NCBI GenBank assembly: GCA_965229005.1 | Contig: CBDDIP010000001.1 | Coordinates: 1,054,001-1,118,000 of the forward strand | Reading direction: 5' to 3' | DNA: 64,000 nt | DNA from: CBDDIP01 sp965229005 | GTDB taxonomy: Bacteria > Actinomycetota > Acidimicrobiia > Acidimicrobiales > Ilumatobacteraceae | Part shown: piece by piece, positions 26,082 through 33,052 of the stretch | Position numbering within the stretch: the first letter of the stretch is position 1 | How the letters are laid out: each line of letters opens with the position of its first letter | The notes under the pieces: model-generated | The model's input: the letters and a program-made list of their open reading frames with translations, nothing else | Database searches by the model: none | Told to the model about the DNA's origin: nothing | Made by a program: the position numbers and the translations under genes

Positions 26082-26552
26082 TCACGAACCCGTGCGGGAG
26101 CCGACCTCCTCGATGCGGCCCCGCCGTCGCGGTGCAGCGTCGACGAGGTCGCGAAGCGGATCCGGATCATCGTCATGCTCGGCGAACACCGGCGCCGGAG
26201 CGACGACGACGGGCTCGTCCGGCAGCACGGCTGCCTGGAGCTCGGCGACATCGGCCGGGTTGCCGAAGTTGATGATCCCGTAGAGGTCCTGCAGGAACGC
26301 GAGGTCGGCGGCGAAGAGCCCCTCGACCACGTCGGCCGTCACCTCCGGTGCAGTGCCCAGCTCGGTGACCACCCTGGCGATCACGAGGATCGTCAGGAAC
26401 GGGTCGTCGGCGCTGGTGACGCGAGGGTCGCGCAGCGGTTCGATCTCGTCGCGCGCCGTTGCCAGGCGCATCGTCCCGTGACGGTGCAGGACACCGTCAC
26501 GGTCGATGTAGCCCTTCGGCAAGGTGAAGTCGAACTCGGTCTGCAGGCCCAC
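26082..26552 (-). CDS. eCIS tail-assembly-chaperone-like protein
   Basis: A 156-residue protein starting at GTG 26552. Residues 1-95 follow a conserved eCIS pattern: TEFDFTLPKGYIDRDGVLHRHGTMRLATARDEIEPLRDPRV, FLTILVIARVVTELG and VVEGLFAADLAFLQDLYGIIN. The remainder is Pro/Asp-rich and probably flexible. Genes of this type lie between tube genes and the DUF6760 gene in many eCIS loci and resemble phage tail-assembly chaperones in position, composition and pairing. It is cytosolic with no membrane segment. The spacing to the upstream tube gene is 6 bases. Confidence 0.78.
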   Translation of the reverse strand: MGLQTEFDFTLPKGYIDRDGVLHRHGTMRLATARDEIEPLRDPRVTSADDPFLTILVIARVVTELGTAPEVTADVVEGLFAADLAFLQDLYGIINFGNPADVAELQAAVLPDEPVVVAPAPVFAEHDDDPDPLRDLVDAAPRRRGRIEEVGSRTGS

Positions 26553-26558
26553 TCGTCA

Positions 26559-27005
26559 TCACGCCCAGTCGAGAGCTTCGTGTTGGATGGTGAGCTCTTC
26601 GACCATGACCTCGTCGCTGCCCGCGCTGAGGTCGCTGACGGACAGCTTCGACGGCCAGCACTCCTGCAGGTTGTAGCGAGCAACCGGCTTCTGGGTGCGG
26701 CTGTAGATGACGATCGAGCCCGTCTTGTACGGCGTGTCCTCCTTGGAGGCCACCACCTTGTCGAACCACTCGTAGAGCGCCTTGTCGGCGGTGAAGCCGC
26801 GCTTCAGCGTGATCTCCGCGTACTTCGGACGGCCGGGACGCTTGGTCTCCACCGCCATGGTGCCTTCCTTGCCGATCTGCTTGAACTTGACCGGCTCGAA
26901 CTCGATGCTGATCCCGCTGCAAGCAGTGAAGTAGGCGAGCTTGACCCCGTCGATCTCGAGCGAGAAGTACGAGCCCTGGAAGTCGTCGTCGTGTTGGCGT
27001 GCCAT
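26559..27005 (-). CDS. eCIS tube protein paralogue 2 (gp19-like)
   Basis: A 148-residue tail-tube family protein: YFSLEIDGVKLAYFTACSGISIEFEP, ETKRPGRPKYAEITLKRGFTADKALYEWFDKVV, GSIVIYSRTQKPVARYNLQECWPSKLSVSDLSAGSDEVMVEELTIQHEAL. It is very similar in layout to the copy just upstream. One of the two should be the Afp1-type shaft protein. Start ATG 27005; the 9-base gap to paralogue 1 indicates one transcript. Confidence 0.92.
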   Translation of the reverse strand: MARQHDDDFQGSYFSLEIDGVKLAYFTACSGISIEFEPVKFKQIGKEGTMAVETKRPGRPKYAEITLKRGFTADKALYEWFDKVVASKEDTPYKTGSIVIYSRTQKPVARYNLQECWPSKLSVSDLSAGSDEVMVEELTIQHEALDWA

Positions 27006-27014
27006 GGTCGTCTC

Positions 27015-27473
27015 CTACTTGTCCCGCTTGAGGTGTTCGATCTGCAACGTGACCTCTTCTTGCACGAGGTCGTCGCTGCCGACGTCGAGGTCGCTGGCCG
27101 ACCACTTGGACGGCCACGCGTTGGTGAACGTCCAGCGACCGATCTCCTTGCCGGCGATGTCGTGCAGCACGACCGCGCCGTCGGTGCGGAACTTGGCGTC
27201 GCCGTCGCGGATCTGCTTCATCCAGTTCCAGAAGCCCTTGTCGGGCGTGAGGGTGCGCTTCAGCGAGAGCTCGCCGTAGCTGACGGTGCCGGGACGCTTG
27301 CGCGTCATCGTGTCACCCTTCATGTTGGTGTCCGTCTTCTCGACGACCGCGACGTCGATGGCCAGGCCACCCACGTCACTGAAGTTGCCGGTGATCCCGT
27401 TGCCGAGCTCGACGGTGAACCACGACCCGAGGTACTCCTGGTCCTCGAGCAACCCTGCTGCTGTGATGGGCAT
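27015..27473 (-). CDS. eCIS tube protein paralogue 1 (gp19-like)
   Basis: A 152-residue tail-tube protein directly downstream of the sheath gene: LGSWFTVELGNGITGNFSDVGGLAIDVAVVE, RKRPGTVSYGELSLKRTLTPDKGFWNWMKQI, AVVLHDIAGKEIGRWTFTNAWPSKWSASDLDVGSDDLVQEEVTLQIEHL. The WPSKW/SDLDVGSDD segment is characteristic of eCIS tube proteins. In sheath-then-tube order it is the best candidate for the main shaft subunit. ATG at 27473, 29 bases after the sheath stop. Confidence 0.92.
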   Translation of the reverse strand: MPITAAGLLEDQEYLGSWFTVELGNGITGNFSDVGGLAIDVAVVEKTDTNMKGDTMTRKRPGTVSYGELSLKRTLTPDKGFWNWMKQIRDGDAKFRTDGAVVLHDIAGKEIGRWTFTNAWPSKWSASDLDVGSDDLVQEEVTLQIEHLKRDK

Positions 27474-27502
27474 GTGTCAGTCCCTTCTGCGAGACCCCGG
27501 CC

Positions 27503-29068
27503 TCAGGCCGAGGTCTCCTTGATCTGAGCGACGCGGAAGACGACGAACTCCGCCGGCTTCACCGGAGCGATGCCGACCTCGACCACGACCTTGCCCTGGT
27601 CGATCGACTCGGGCGGGTTGGTCTCGCTGTCGCACTTCACGTAGAAGGCCTGCTCGGCGGTCGCGCCGAAGAGGGCGCCGTCTCGCCAGAGGCCACGGAG
27701 GAACCCACCGACGGTGCGCTTCAGGCCCTCCCAGAGCTTCTGGTCGTTCGGCTCGAAGACGGCGTACTGCGTGCCGTTCATGATCGAGGTCTCGATCATG
27801 TTGAACAGGCGACGCACGTTGATGTACGTCCAGTCGGTGTTCGACGAGAGCGTGCGGGCGCCCCACACGCGGATGCCGCGGGTGCCGAACGGGCGGATGC
27901 AGTTGATCCCGATCGGGTTGAGCAGACCCTGCTCGGCCTTGGTGATGTTGGTCTCGACGTCGAGCGCACCGCGCACGACCTCGTTGGCCGGTGCCTTCCA
28001 CACGCCACGCTCGTTGTCGTTGCGGGCCCACAGGCCGGCCAGGTGGCCCGACGGCGGCACGAGCATCTCGGTGTCGCCGTTGGTGGCGGCCGGGTTGGTG
28101 ACCTTCAGCCACGGGTAGTACAGCGCGGCGTAGGCCGAGTCGTACATGGCCACGTCGCTGCGCCACTCCTTGATCTGCTGCGGGTTCATCCCGGGAGGCG
28201 CATCGAGGATGGCCATCCGGTTCGCCTGGCCCTCGCAGTGGTTGATCAGTGCGAGCTGCACCGACTTCCACATGCCGAGGTCGACGGAGCCGTCGTCCTT
28301 GGTGGCGGCGGTGATCAGGTCGGGGACCATCACCATCGTCACGTCATCGGCGATGACGAGGCCGTTGATGCCGGTGCGAGCGCTCTCGCTGCCGGTGAAC
28401 GTCTTGCCGGCCACCGACACGCGAGCCGCCGGGGCGGGCTCGATCGAGTAGCTGCCGGCCTGCAGCGTGGCGAACTCGGCCGCCAGTGCGTCGACGTCGA
28501 TCTTGGTGGCCACCTTCACGCGGGTGCTCTTCGCATTGACCACGGTGTCGATGGCGTTCTTGCCGCCGCCGAGGGTCAGGCCCTCGAACGTCTCGGCGAC
28601 CTTGCCGTCTTCGACCACGTCGAGGCGGAACGTCTGCGGACCGTCGTCGTCACCGGCTTCGGGTGCGACGTTCAGGGCGATGCGAGCGTTCGGCTCGATC
28701 GTCGTGAACTCGACCGCCGGACCGGCGGTGCGATCGGCCGAGGGCAGCGCGAGCGTGCCGGACTGATCCGAGGGGATCGTGTTCGGGATGCGCACGATGT
28801 AGGCGAGGCTGCCACCGTTGTTGAAGTAGCCGTAGACCGAGTGGGGCAGCATGGCCCCCGGCACGAAGCCGCCGTAGAGGGTCTCGAACTGCGTCCAGTT
28901 GGTGACCAAACGGGGCTTCACGCCATCCGGATCGGTCGGGTCGTCGGTCGGTGCCTTCGCCGTGAAGCCGACGAACGCGGCGACCGCAGTCGCTCCCGCC
29001 GTCAGGGTCGCGGAACTGGAAGCGACCTCCTCCACGTACACACCGGGGGTCAGATAGGTCGTTGCCAC
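27503..29068 (-). CDS. Contractile tail sheath protein
   Basis: A 521-residue sheath protein. GTG 29068 is chosen because GGGAG ends 6 bases upstream, giving the standard beginning ATTYLTPGVYVEEV; a TTG one codon earlier is possible. Family landmarks are FVGFTAKAP, the WTQFETLYGGF insertion, YGYFNNGGSLAYIVRI, and the conserved C-terminal domain (YDSAYAALYYPWLKV, GLWARNDNERGVWKAPANE, IRPFGTRGIRVWGARTLSSNTDWTYINVRRLFNMIETSI, FYVKCDSETNPPESIDQGKVVVEVGIAPVKPAEFVVFRV). It forms the outer cylinder that contracts to drive the tube. Only one sheath gene is present, whereas Afp and PVC have three. It begins the long minus-strand operon, apart from the tip gene upstream. Confidence 0.96.
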   Translation of the reverse strand: MATTYLTPGVYVEEVASSSATLTAGATAVAAFVGFTAKAPTDDPTDPDGVKPRLVTNWTQFETLYGGFVPGAMLPHSVYGYFNNGGSLAYIVRIPNTIPSDQSGTLALPSADRTAGPAVEFTTIEPNARIALNVAPEAGDDDGPQTFRLDVVEDGKVAETFEGLTLGGGKNAIDTVVNAKSTRVKVATKIDVDALAAEFATLQAGSYSIEPAPAARVSVAGKTFTGSESARTGINGLVIADDVTMVMVPDLITAATKDDGSVDLGMWKSVQLALINHCEGQANRMAILDAPPGMNPQQIKEWRSDVAMYDSAYAALYYPWLKVTNPAATNGDTEMLVPPSGHLAGLWARNDNERGVWKAPANEVVRGALDVETNITKAEQGLLNPIGINCIRPFGTRGIRVWGARTLSSNTDWTYINVRRLFNMIETSIMNGTQYAVFEPNDQKLWEGLKRTVGGFLRGLWRDGALFGATAEQAFYVKCDSETNPPESIDQGKVVVEVGIAPVKPAEFVVFRVAQIKETSA

Positions 29069-29298
29069 CAAGGGCTCCCTTCACCGTCCATCGCTGGACT
29101 CGTTCCGCATATCAGGGTTGATCTTCCGGATGCGCCGCATTGCTCAAGAACCACGGCGCACACCGGTGGCGAGGGGAGGTCCCGTCGACCACGCAACTGC
29201 TTCGGCAACAAATGGTCAAGACTTGAGCGCGAGTTGCGGCCCCGAACGCCTTTGACGCAGATGCATCAAGCCGGGCTGACCAGCCCATCTCATCCGAC
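29069..29298 (-). promoter_or_regulatory. Gap upstream of the sheath operon, probable promoter region
   Basis: This 230-base stretch separates the tip and sheath genes. It carries the sheath ribosome site (AAGGGAG, 29075-29081), an AT-rich CTGATATG at 29108-29115 (minus strand) as possible -10, and the short palindrome TCAAG-A-CTTGA at 29216-29226. No good -35 partner is spaced correctly, so promoter placement is tentative. Confidence 0.35.
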
Positions 29299-29688
29299 CT
29301 ATGCGACTTGTTCGCGCGTGGCTCCGGGGTTGATGATCGAGATGGAGCCGCCGTAGGCGCACTGGCACTTGGAGGTGTTGGTCAGCGCGGGCATGCCGCC
29401 GACGAGCACCGTGGGTGAACCCGGCATCCATGGTGCGGGCAGCACGGGCAGGCACGCGCCCGGGGTGAGCACGCCCAGCGCTGCGGCCGTCTGGGCGGCC
29501 GTGATCGGGTTGGCCAGGCTGGTGCACACGCCGAACGGCGGGATGTTGACCATCGGGATGTTGTCAGCGATCGATGCCATCGGCATGTTCTCGGTCATCA
29601 CGCGCGCCTTGGGGATGACGTTGAGCGTGGACGGCGCCAGGCCCATCGGGCACTGCAGCATCGCTCCGCTCACCACCGGGATCGCCAT
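29299..29688 (-). CDS. PAAR-like (DUF4280-type) spike tip protein
   Basis: A 129-residue protein starting at ATG 29688 (a GTG 9 bases earlier is possible). Features are an initial PVVSGAMLQCPMGLAPSTLNVIP, repeated Gly/Pro turns, Cys residues placed as in DUF4280/PAAR-like tips (C15, C58, C82, C110, C112) and the ending TNTSKCQCAYGGSISIINPG. Such proteins cap the VgrG-like spike with a metal-stabilised cone (Afp10-type). It is separated from the rest of the operon by 230 bases and is divergent from the ATPase gene, from which it is parted by 66 bases containing a strong dyad-symmetric site. Confidence 0.88.
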   Translation of the reverse strand: MAIPVVSGAMLQCPMGLAPSTLNVIPKARVMTENMPMASIADNIPMVNIPPFGVCTSLANPITAAQTAAALGVLTPGACLPVLPAPWMPGSPTVLVGGMPALTNTSKCQCAYGGSISIINPGATREQVA

Positions 29689-29693
29689 GACAG

Positions 29694-29749
29694 TGACATC
29701 GACACGAGAACCGTCGGACTTCAGTCCGGCATCCGTCAAGCCGATGTCA
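29694..29749. promoter_or_regulatory. Nested dyad-symmetric site between tip and ATPase genes
   Basis: Outer arms TGACATCG (29694-29701) and CGATGTCA (29742-29749) are perfect inverted repeats. An inner perfect palindrome, CGGACT-TC-AGTCCG (29715-29728), has exactly the same centre (29721.5). The two 13-base spacers are equal in length but not complementary. The site fills almost the whole divergent gap and ends 5 bases before the ATPase start, so a bound regulator could block both genes. Confidence 0.6.
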
Positions 29750-29754
29750 ATTTC

Positions 29755-31596
29755 GTGAGCAAGCCGAACCCGCCGAGTGATCCGTTCGGCGACGTGATCG
29801 TTCCGTGGGCCGTCGCGGCGCTGGAACGCGCCGTCGCCCGTCGGGACACGACGGCGTCCGCGTCCGCAGCGAAGGCAGCGAACACCGCGTTCGGACGCGC
29901 TCGTGCGGCGTTCGCCGACGAGCTCGGCAGCGATCGACCGTTCTCGCTGATCGCCACCCGAGCACGCCTCGCTGCCCCCGAAGCGGAAGTGCTGGCGCTG
30001 GCACTGGCGATCGACGCCGACGAACGACTGGCCAAGCTCGTGGTGCACCTCACCGGCGATCGCGAGCGACACCGCCTCGAGGTCGGCCTGCTGACCGAGC
30101 TGCTCGATGCGCCGACGTCGATCGTCGGCCCGGGCAGTCGCCTCGTCGGCGCCGCGCTCGTGCGCGTCGATGCCGGGCGCGGCCTGGCCCGCGCCATCAT
30201 CGACGTTGCGCCGCGCGTGGCGTGGGCACTGGCCGGCGACCGCAGTCCCGATCCCGACCTGCCGATCGACGCCGCCCTGCACACCGATGCGCCCGCTGAC
30301 AAGCCGTTCGCCGCCCTGCTCGTGACCGGGCGCGATCGCATCCGCCGTCGTGAAGCCGCGATCGCCCGCAGCGGTGGCGCGTGCATCGTCGTCTCGGCGC
30401 CGACCACCAATGAGGCGTGGGCCGCGCTGGTCCGCGAGGCGACGCTGGCGCAGGCGATGGCCGCGGTCGAGAGCGACGTGCCGATCAGCGCGACCGGACG
30501 GCGCTGGATCGAGCGCGCCGACCACCTTCGTTGGGCGGTGCTGAGCAAGTCGCCACTCGAGATCGACTCGTTGCCCGACCTGGCCTGGCGAGAGGTCGAG
30601 GCCGTCGACGCCCCGCCTTCGGACGAGGAGTGGGCGGCTGCGATGGGACCGGCGACCCCGCGATCGCACCGCCTCACCGCCCAGCAGCTCGACGCCGCGA
30701 CCACTGCGCTCGCCGCACGCGACGGCGACGTCGATGCCGCCGTGCGCCGGCTGGTCAGCCCGAAGCTCGACTCGTTGACCCGCCGCATCCGCCCGAAGCA
30801 CCAATGGGACGACCTCGTCCTCCCACCCGACCACGCAGGTCGTCTGCGTGATCTGGTCAACCGCTACCAGCTCGCCGACCACGTCTACGACGACTGGGGC
30901 TTCCCCCCGGTGCCGTCGCGCGGCTTGGTGGCCCTGTTCTCCGGCCCGTCGGGCACCGGCAAGACGCTGGCCGCGGAGATCGTCGCCGGCGAGCTCGGCC
31001 TCGACCTCTACAAGCTCGACCTCTCCTCGGTCGTCAGCAAGTGGGTCGGCGAGACGGAGAAGAACCTCGACGAGCTGTTCGAGGCCGCCGGTGCTGGCAA
31101 CCTCGTGCTGTTCTTCGACGAGGCCGACGCGCTCTTCAGCAAGCGCAGCGACGTCAGCGATGCGCACGACCGATACGCCAACCTCGAGACGAGCTACCTC
31201 CTGCAGCGGCTGGAGACCTACGACGGCGTGGTGATCATGGCCACCAACTACGAGAAGAACATCGACCAGGCGTTCATGCGACGCATCCACGTGCGCGTCG
31301 ACTTCGCCCTGCCCGACGAGCGCGAGCGACTGGCCATCTGGCAGCGCCACATCCGCGCCGACGCGCCCGTCGCCGACGATGTCGATCTCGGTTGGCTGGC
31401 AGCGCGGTTCGAGATCCCCGGCGCGGCGATCCGCAACGCGATCGTCGACGGAGCGTTCCTCACGGCCGCCGCGCAAGGACGGGCCATCGACATGTGCTCG
31501 CTCGTTCGCGGCGTGGCGCGCGAGCTGCGCAAGCTCGGCCGGCTCGTGCGTCGCGAGGACTTCGCCGAGTGGTACCCCGCCGTCGCCGCGGACTGA
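29755..31596 (+). CDS. eCIS AAA+ ATPase (Afp15/Pvc15-type)
   Basis: A 613-residue protein starting at GTG 29755. Residues 1-330 are the helical N-terminal region usual for eCIS ATPases. The AAA+ module follows: Walker A GPSGTGKT (397-404, K403), pore-loop-like region LDLSSVVSKWVGETEKNL, Walker B VLFFDEAD (D455, E456), sensor 1 IMATNYEKNID and arginine finger RRIHVRVDFALPDE, then a C-terminal lid (GAAIRNAIVDGAFLTAAAQG). In Afp and PVC this ATPase is required for particle assembly or maturation rather than for firing; CIS sheaths of this class lack a dedicated ClpV. It is transcribed away from the structural genes. The following gene is unrelated metabolism, so it marks the edge of the eCIS locus. 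Confidence 0.93.
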   Translation: MSKPNPPSDPFGDVIVPWAVAALERAVARRDTTASASAAKAANTAFGRARAAFADELGSDRPFSLIATRARLAAPEAEVLALALAIDADERLAKLVVHLTGDRERHRLEVGLLTELLDAPTSIVGPGSRLVGAALVRVDAGRGLARAIIDVAPRVAWALAGDRSPDPDLPIDAALHTDAPADKPFAALLVTGRDRIRRREAAIARSGGACIVVSAPTTNEAWAALVREATLAQAMAAVESDVPISATGRRWIERADHLRWAVLSKSPLEIDSLPDLAWREVEAVDAPPSDEEWAAAMGPATPRSHRLTAQQLDAATTALAARDGDVDAAVRRLVSPKLDSLTRRIRPKHQWDDLVLPPDHAGRLRDLVNRYQLADHVYDDWGFPPVPSRGLVALFSGPSGTGKTLAAEIVAGELGLDLYKLDLSSVVSKWVGETEKNLDELFEAAGAGNLVLFFDEADALFSKRSDVSDAHDRYANLETSYLLQRLETYDGVVIMATNYEKNIDQAFMRRIHVRVDFALPDERERLAIWQRHIRADAPVADDVDLGWLAARFEIPGAAIRNAIVDGAFLTAAAQGRAIDMCSLVRGVARELRKLGRLVRREDFAEWYPAVAAD

Positions 31597-31692
31597 ACGT
31601 CCGCCCGATCGGCTGACTGACGACACAGCCCGGCTGACTGTTCACTCGACCAGTCGACACGGCCATCGCGCGCTCCCTACGGTGCTCGCCCC

Positions 31693-32880
31693 GTGACCCC
31701 CAGCACCGTTCTCCCCGCTCGCGCCTCCGATCTGGCCGAGCACTCACCGGCAATCGCCGAGTTCCTGCGCACCACCGACGCGCCCACTCCGTTCGTGGTC
31801 GTCGACGTCGATCTCGTCGCCCGCCGCTACGACCAGCTCGTCGAAGCCATCCCCGCAGCCCGCGTGTTCTACGCCGTGAAGGCCAACCCCGGTCTGCCGA
31901 TCCTGCGCCGGCTCGTGCAGCTCGGCTCGCAATTCGACGTCGCCAGCCCGGCCGAGATCGACATGTGCCTCGAGGCCGGCGCTCGTCCGGAGGACATCTC
32001 CTACGGCAACACGATCAAGAAGCGCCGTGACATCGAATACGCGGTGTCACGTGGAGTGCGCCGGTTCACCGTCGATTGCGATGCGGAGTTGGCCAAGCTC
32101 GCCGACGTCCTGCCCGACGCGTCGGTGTGCATCCGTCTGCGCCACGAATGCGGCGGCGCCGACTGGCCGCTGTCGCGCAAGTTCGGTTGCGAGCCGGCTG
32201 ATGTGGTGCGTCTCCTGATCGCTGCGAACGCGCACGGGATGGACACCGGCGTGTCGTTCCACGTCGGCTCGCAGCAGCGCGACCTCGGCGCGTGGGACGA
32301 AGCGCTGTCGGTGGTTGCTGATGTGTTCCAACGCGCTGCCGCGCAGGGTGCCCGCCCACGCTTCTTGAACCTCGGCGGCGGGTTCCCCGGCACGTACCGC
32401 GAGCAAGCCCCGACGATCGCCGCGCACGGTCTCGCCGTCGGCGAGGCGCTGGCGCGCTGGTTCCCCGCCGGCACGGCGATGGAGCTCGACGAGGTGATGG
32501 TCGAGCCGGGTCGCTACCTCGTCGCCGATGCCGGCGTGCTGCGCAGCGAAGTCGTGCTGGTGTCGCGCCGGTCCCTCGATGACGACGAGCGCTGGGTGTA
32601 CCTCGACTGCGGCAAGTTCCACGGGCTCGCCGAGACGATGGACGAGGCGATCCGCTACCGCCTGCGCACCCCGCACGACGGTGGCAACACCGGTCCGGTC
32701 GCGCTCGCCGGCCCAACGTGCGACAGCGCCGACGTGCTCTACGAGAAGTCGGCCTACGAACTGCCGCTGGCGCTCGCCGAAGGCGACCTGGTCGACGTGC
32801 TGTCGGCCGGTGCGTACACCACCACCTACAGCTCCGTCGGCTTCAACGGGTTCCCACCCCTCGGCGAGCACTTCGTCTGA
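31693..32880 (+). CDS. PLP-dependent ornithine/lysine/arginine-type decarboxylase (fold III)
   Basis: A 395-residue enzyme of the alanine-racemase-fold decarboxylases. PLP-binding Lys63 is in YAVKANP, followed by LGSQFDVASPAEIDMCL and the HVGSQQRD strand. The phosphate-binding glycine loop is LNLGGGFPG, and MVEPGRYLVADAG and the C-terminal active-site Cys343 (GPTCDSADVLYE) follow, with AYTTTYSSVGFNGF at the end. The last motif and the Cys in the GPTCDSAD context are typical of eukaryotic-type ornithine decarboxylases; bacterial members also take lysine. Product would be putrescine or cadaverine. The GTG at 31693 is 96 bases after the ATPase. No polyamine partner genes are adjacent, so the pathway link is unknown. 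Confidence 0.88.
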   Translation: MTPSTVLPARASDLAEHSPAIAEFLRTTDAPTPFVVVDVDLVARRYDQLVEAIPAARVFYAVKANPGLPILRRLVQLGSQFDVASPAEIDMCLEAGARPEDISYGNTIKKRRDIEYAVSRGVRRFTVDCDAELAKLADVLPDASVCIRLRHECGGADWPLSRKFGCEPADVVRLLIAANAHGMDTGVSFHVGSQQRDLGAWDEALSVVADVFQRAAAQGARPRFLNLGGGFPGTYREQAPTIAAHGLAVGEALARWFPAGTAMELDEVMVEPGRYLVADAGVLRSEVVLVSRRSLDDDERWVYLDCGKFHGLAETMDEAIRYRLRTPHDGGNTGPVALAGPTCDSADVLYEKSAYELPLALAEGDLVDVLSAGAYTTTYSSVGFNGFPPLGEHFV

Positions 32881-33052
32881 CCCGACCCGCGGTGCTCGAT
32901 CACCGAATCGGGGCAGCGGGTGTGGGAATCGTCAAGACATCGTTCAGCGTGTGGCGCCCCGTGGCGAGTCGGTCGTAGTGTCGCCGCCGGGGCACGGGAC
33001 ACGAAGGTCCGGTTGACAGCCGGGTTGCACCACGCATGGGGGCTCGAGGGAG

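Noticed and set aside
29191..29219. TTGACC (minus strand) as a -35 box for the sheath operon
   Set aside because: At 17-18 bases spacing the -10 position reads TTGCGT or TGCGTG, which does not fit a promoter.
16915..29688. Interpretation as a prophage remnant
   Set aside because: Only tail-type genes are present, in eCIS order, with an eCIS ATPase, DUF4255 and DUF4157. No capsid, portal, terminase, lysis or integrase gene was found.
19964..29688. Interpretation as a type VI secretion system
   Set aside because: There is one fused-type sheath protein rather than a TssB/TssC pair, and no TssJLM, TssK or ClpV. The icmF at 48482 is a B12 mutase and unrelated to T6SS IcmF/TssM.
33013..33018. TTGACA as a -35 box for the acyltransferase gene
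   Set aside because: The sequence 17 bases downstream is ATGGGG, not a -10 box, and would overlap the ribosome site region.
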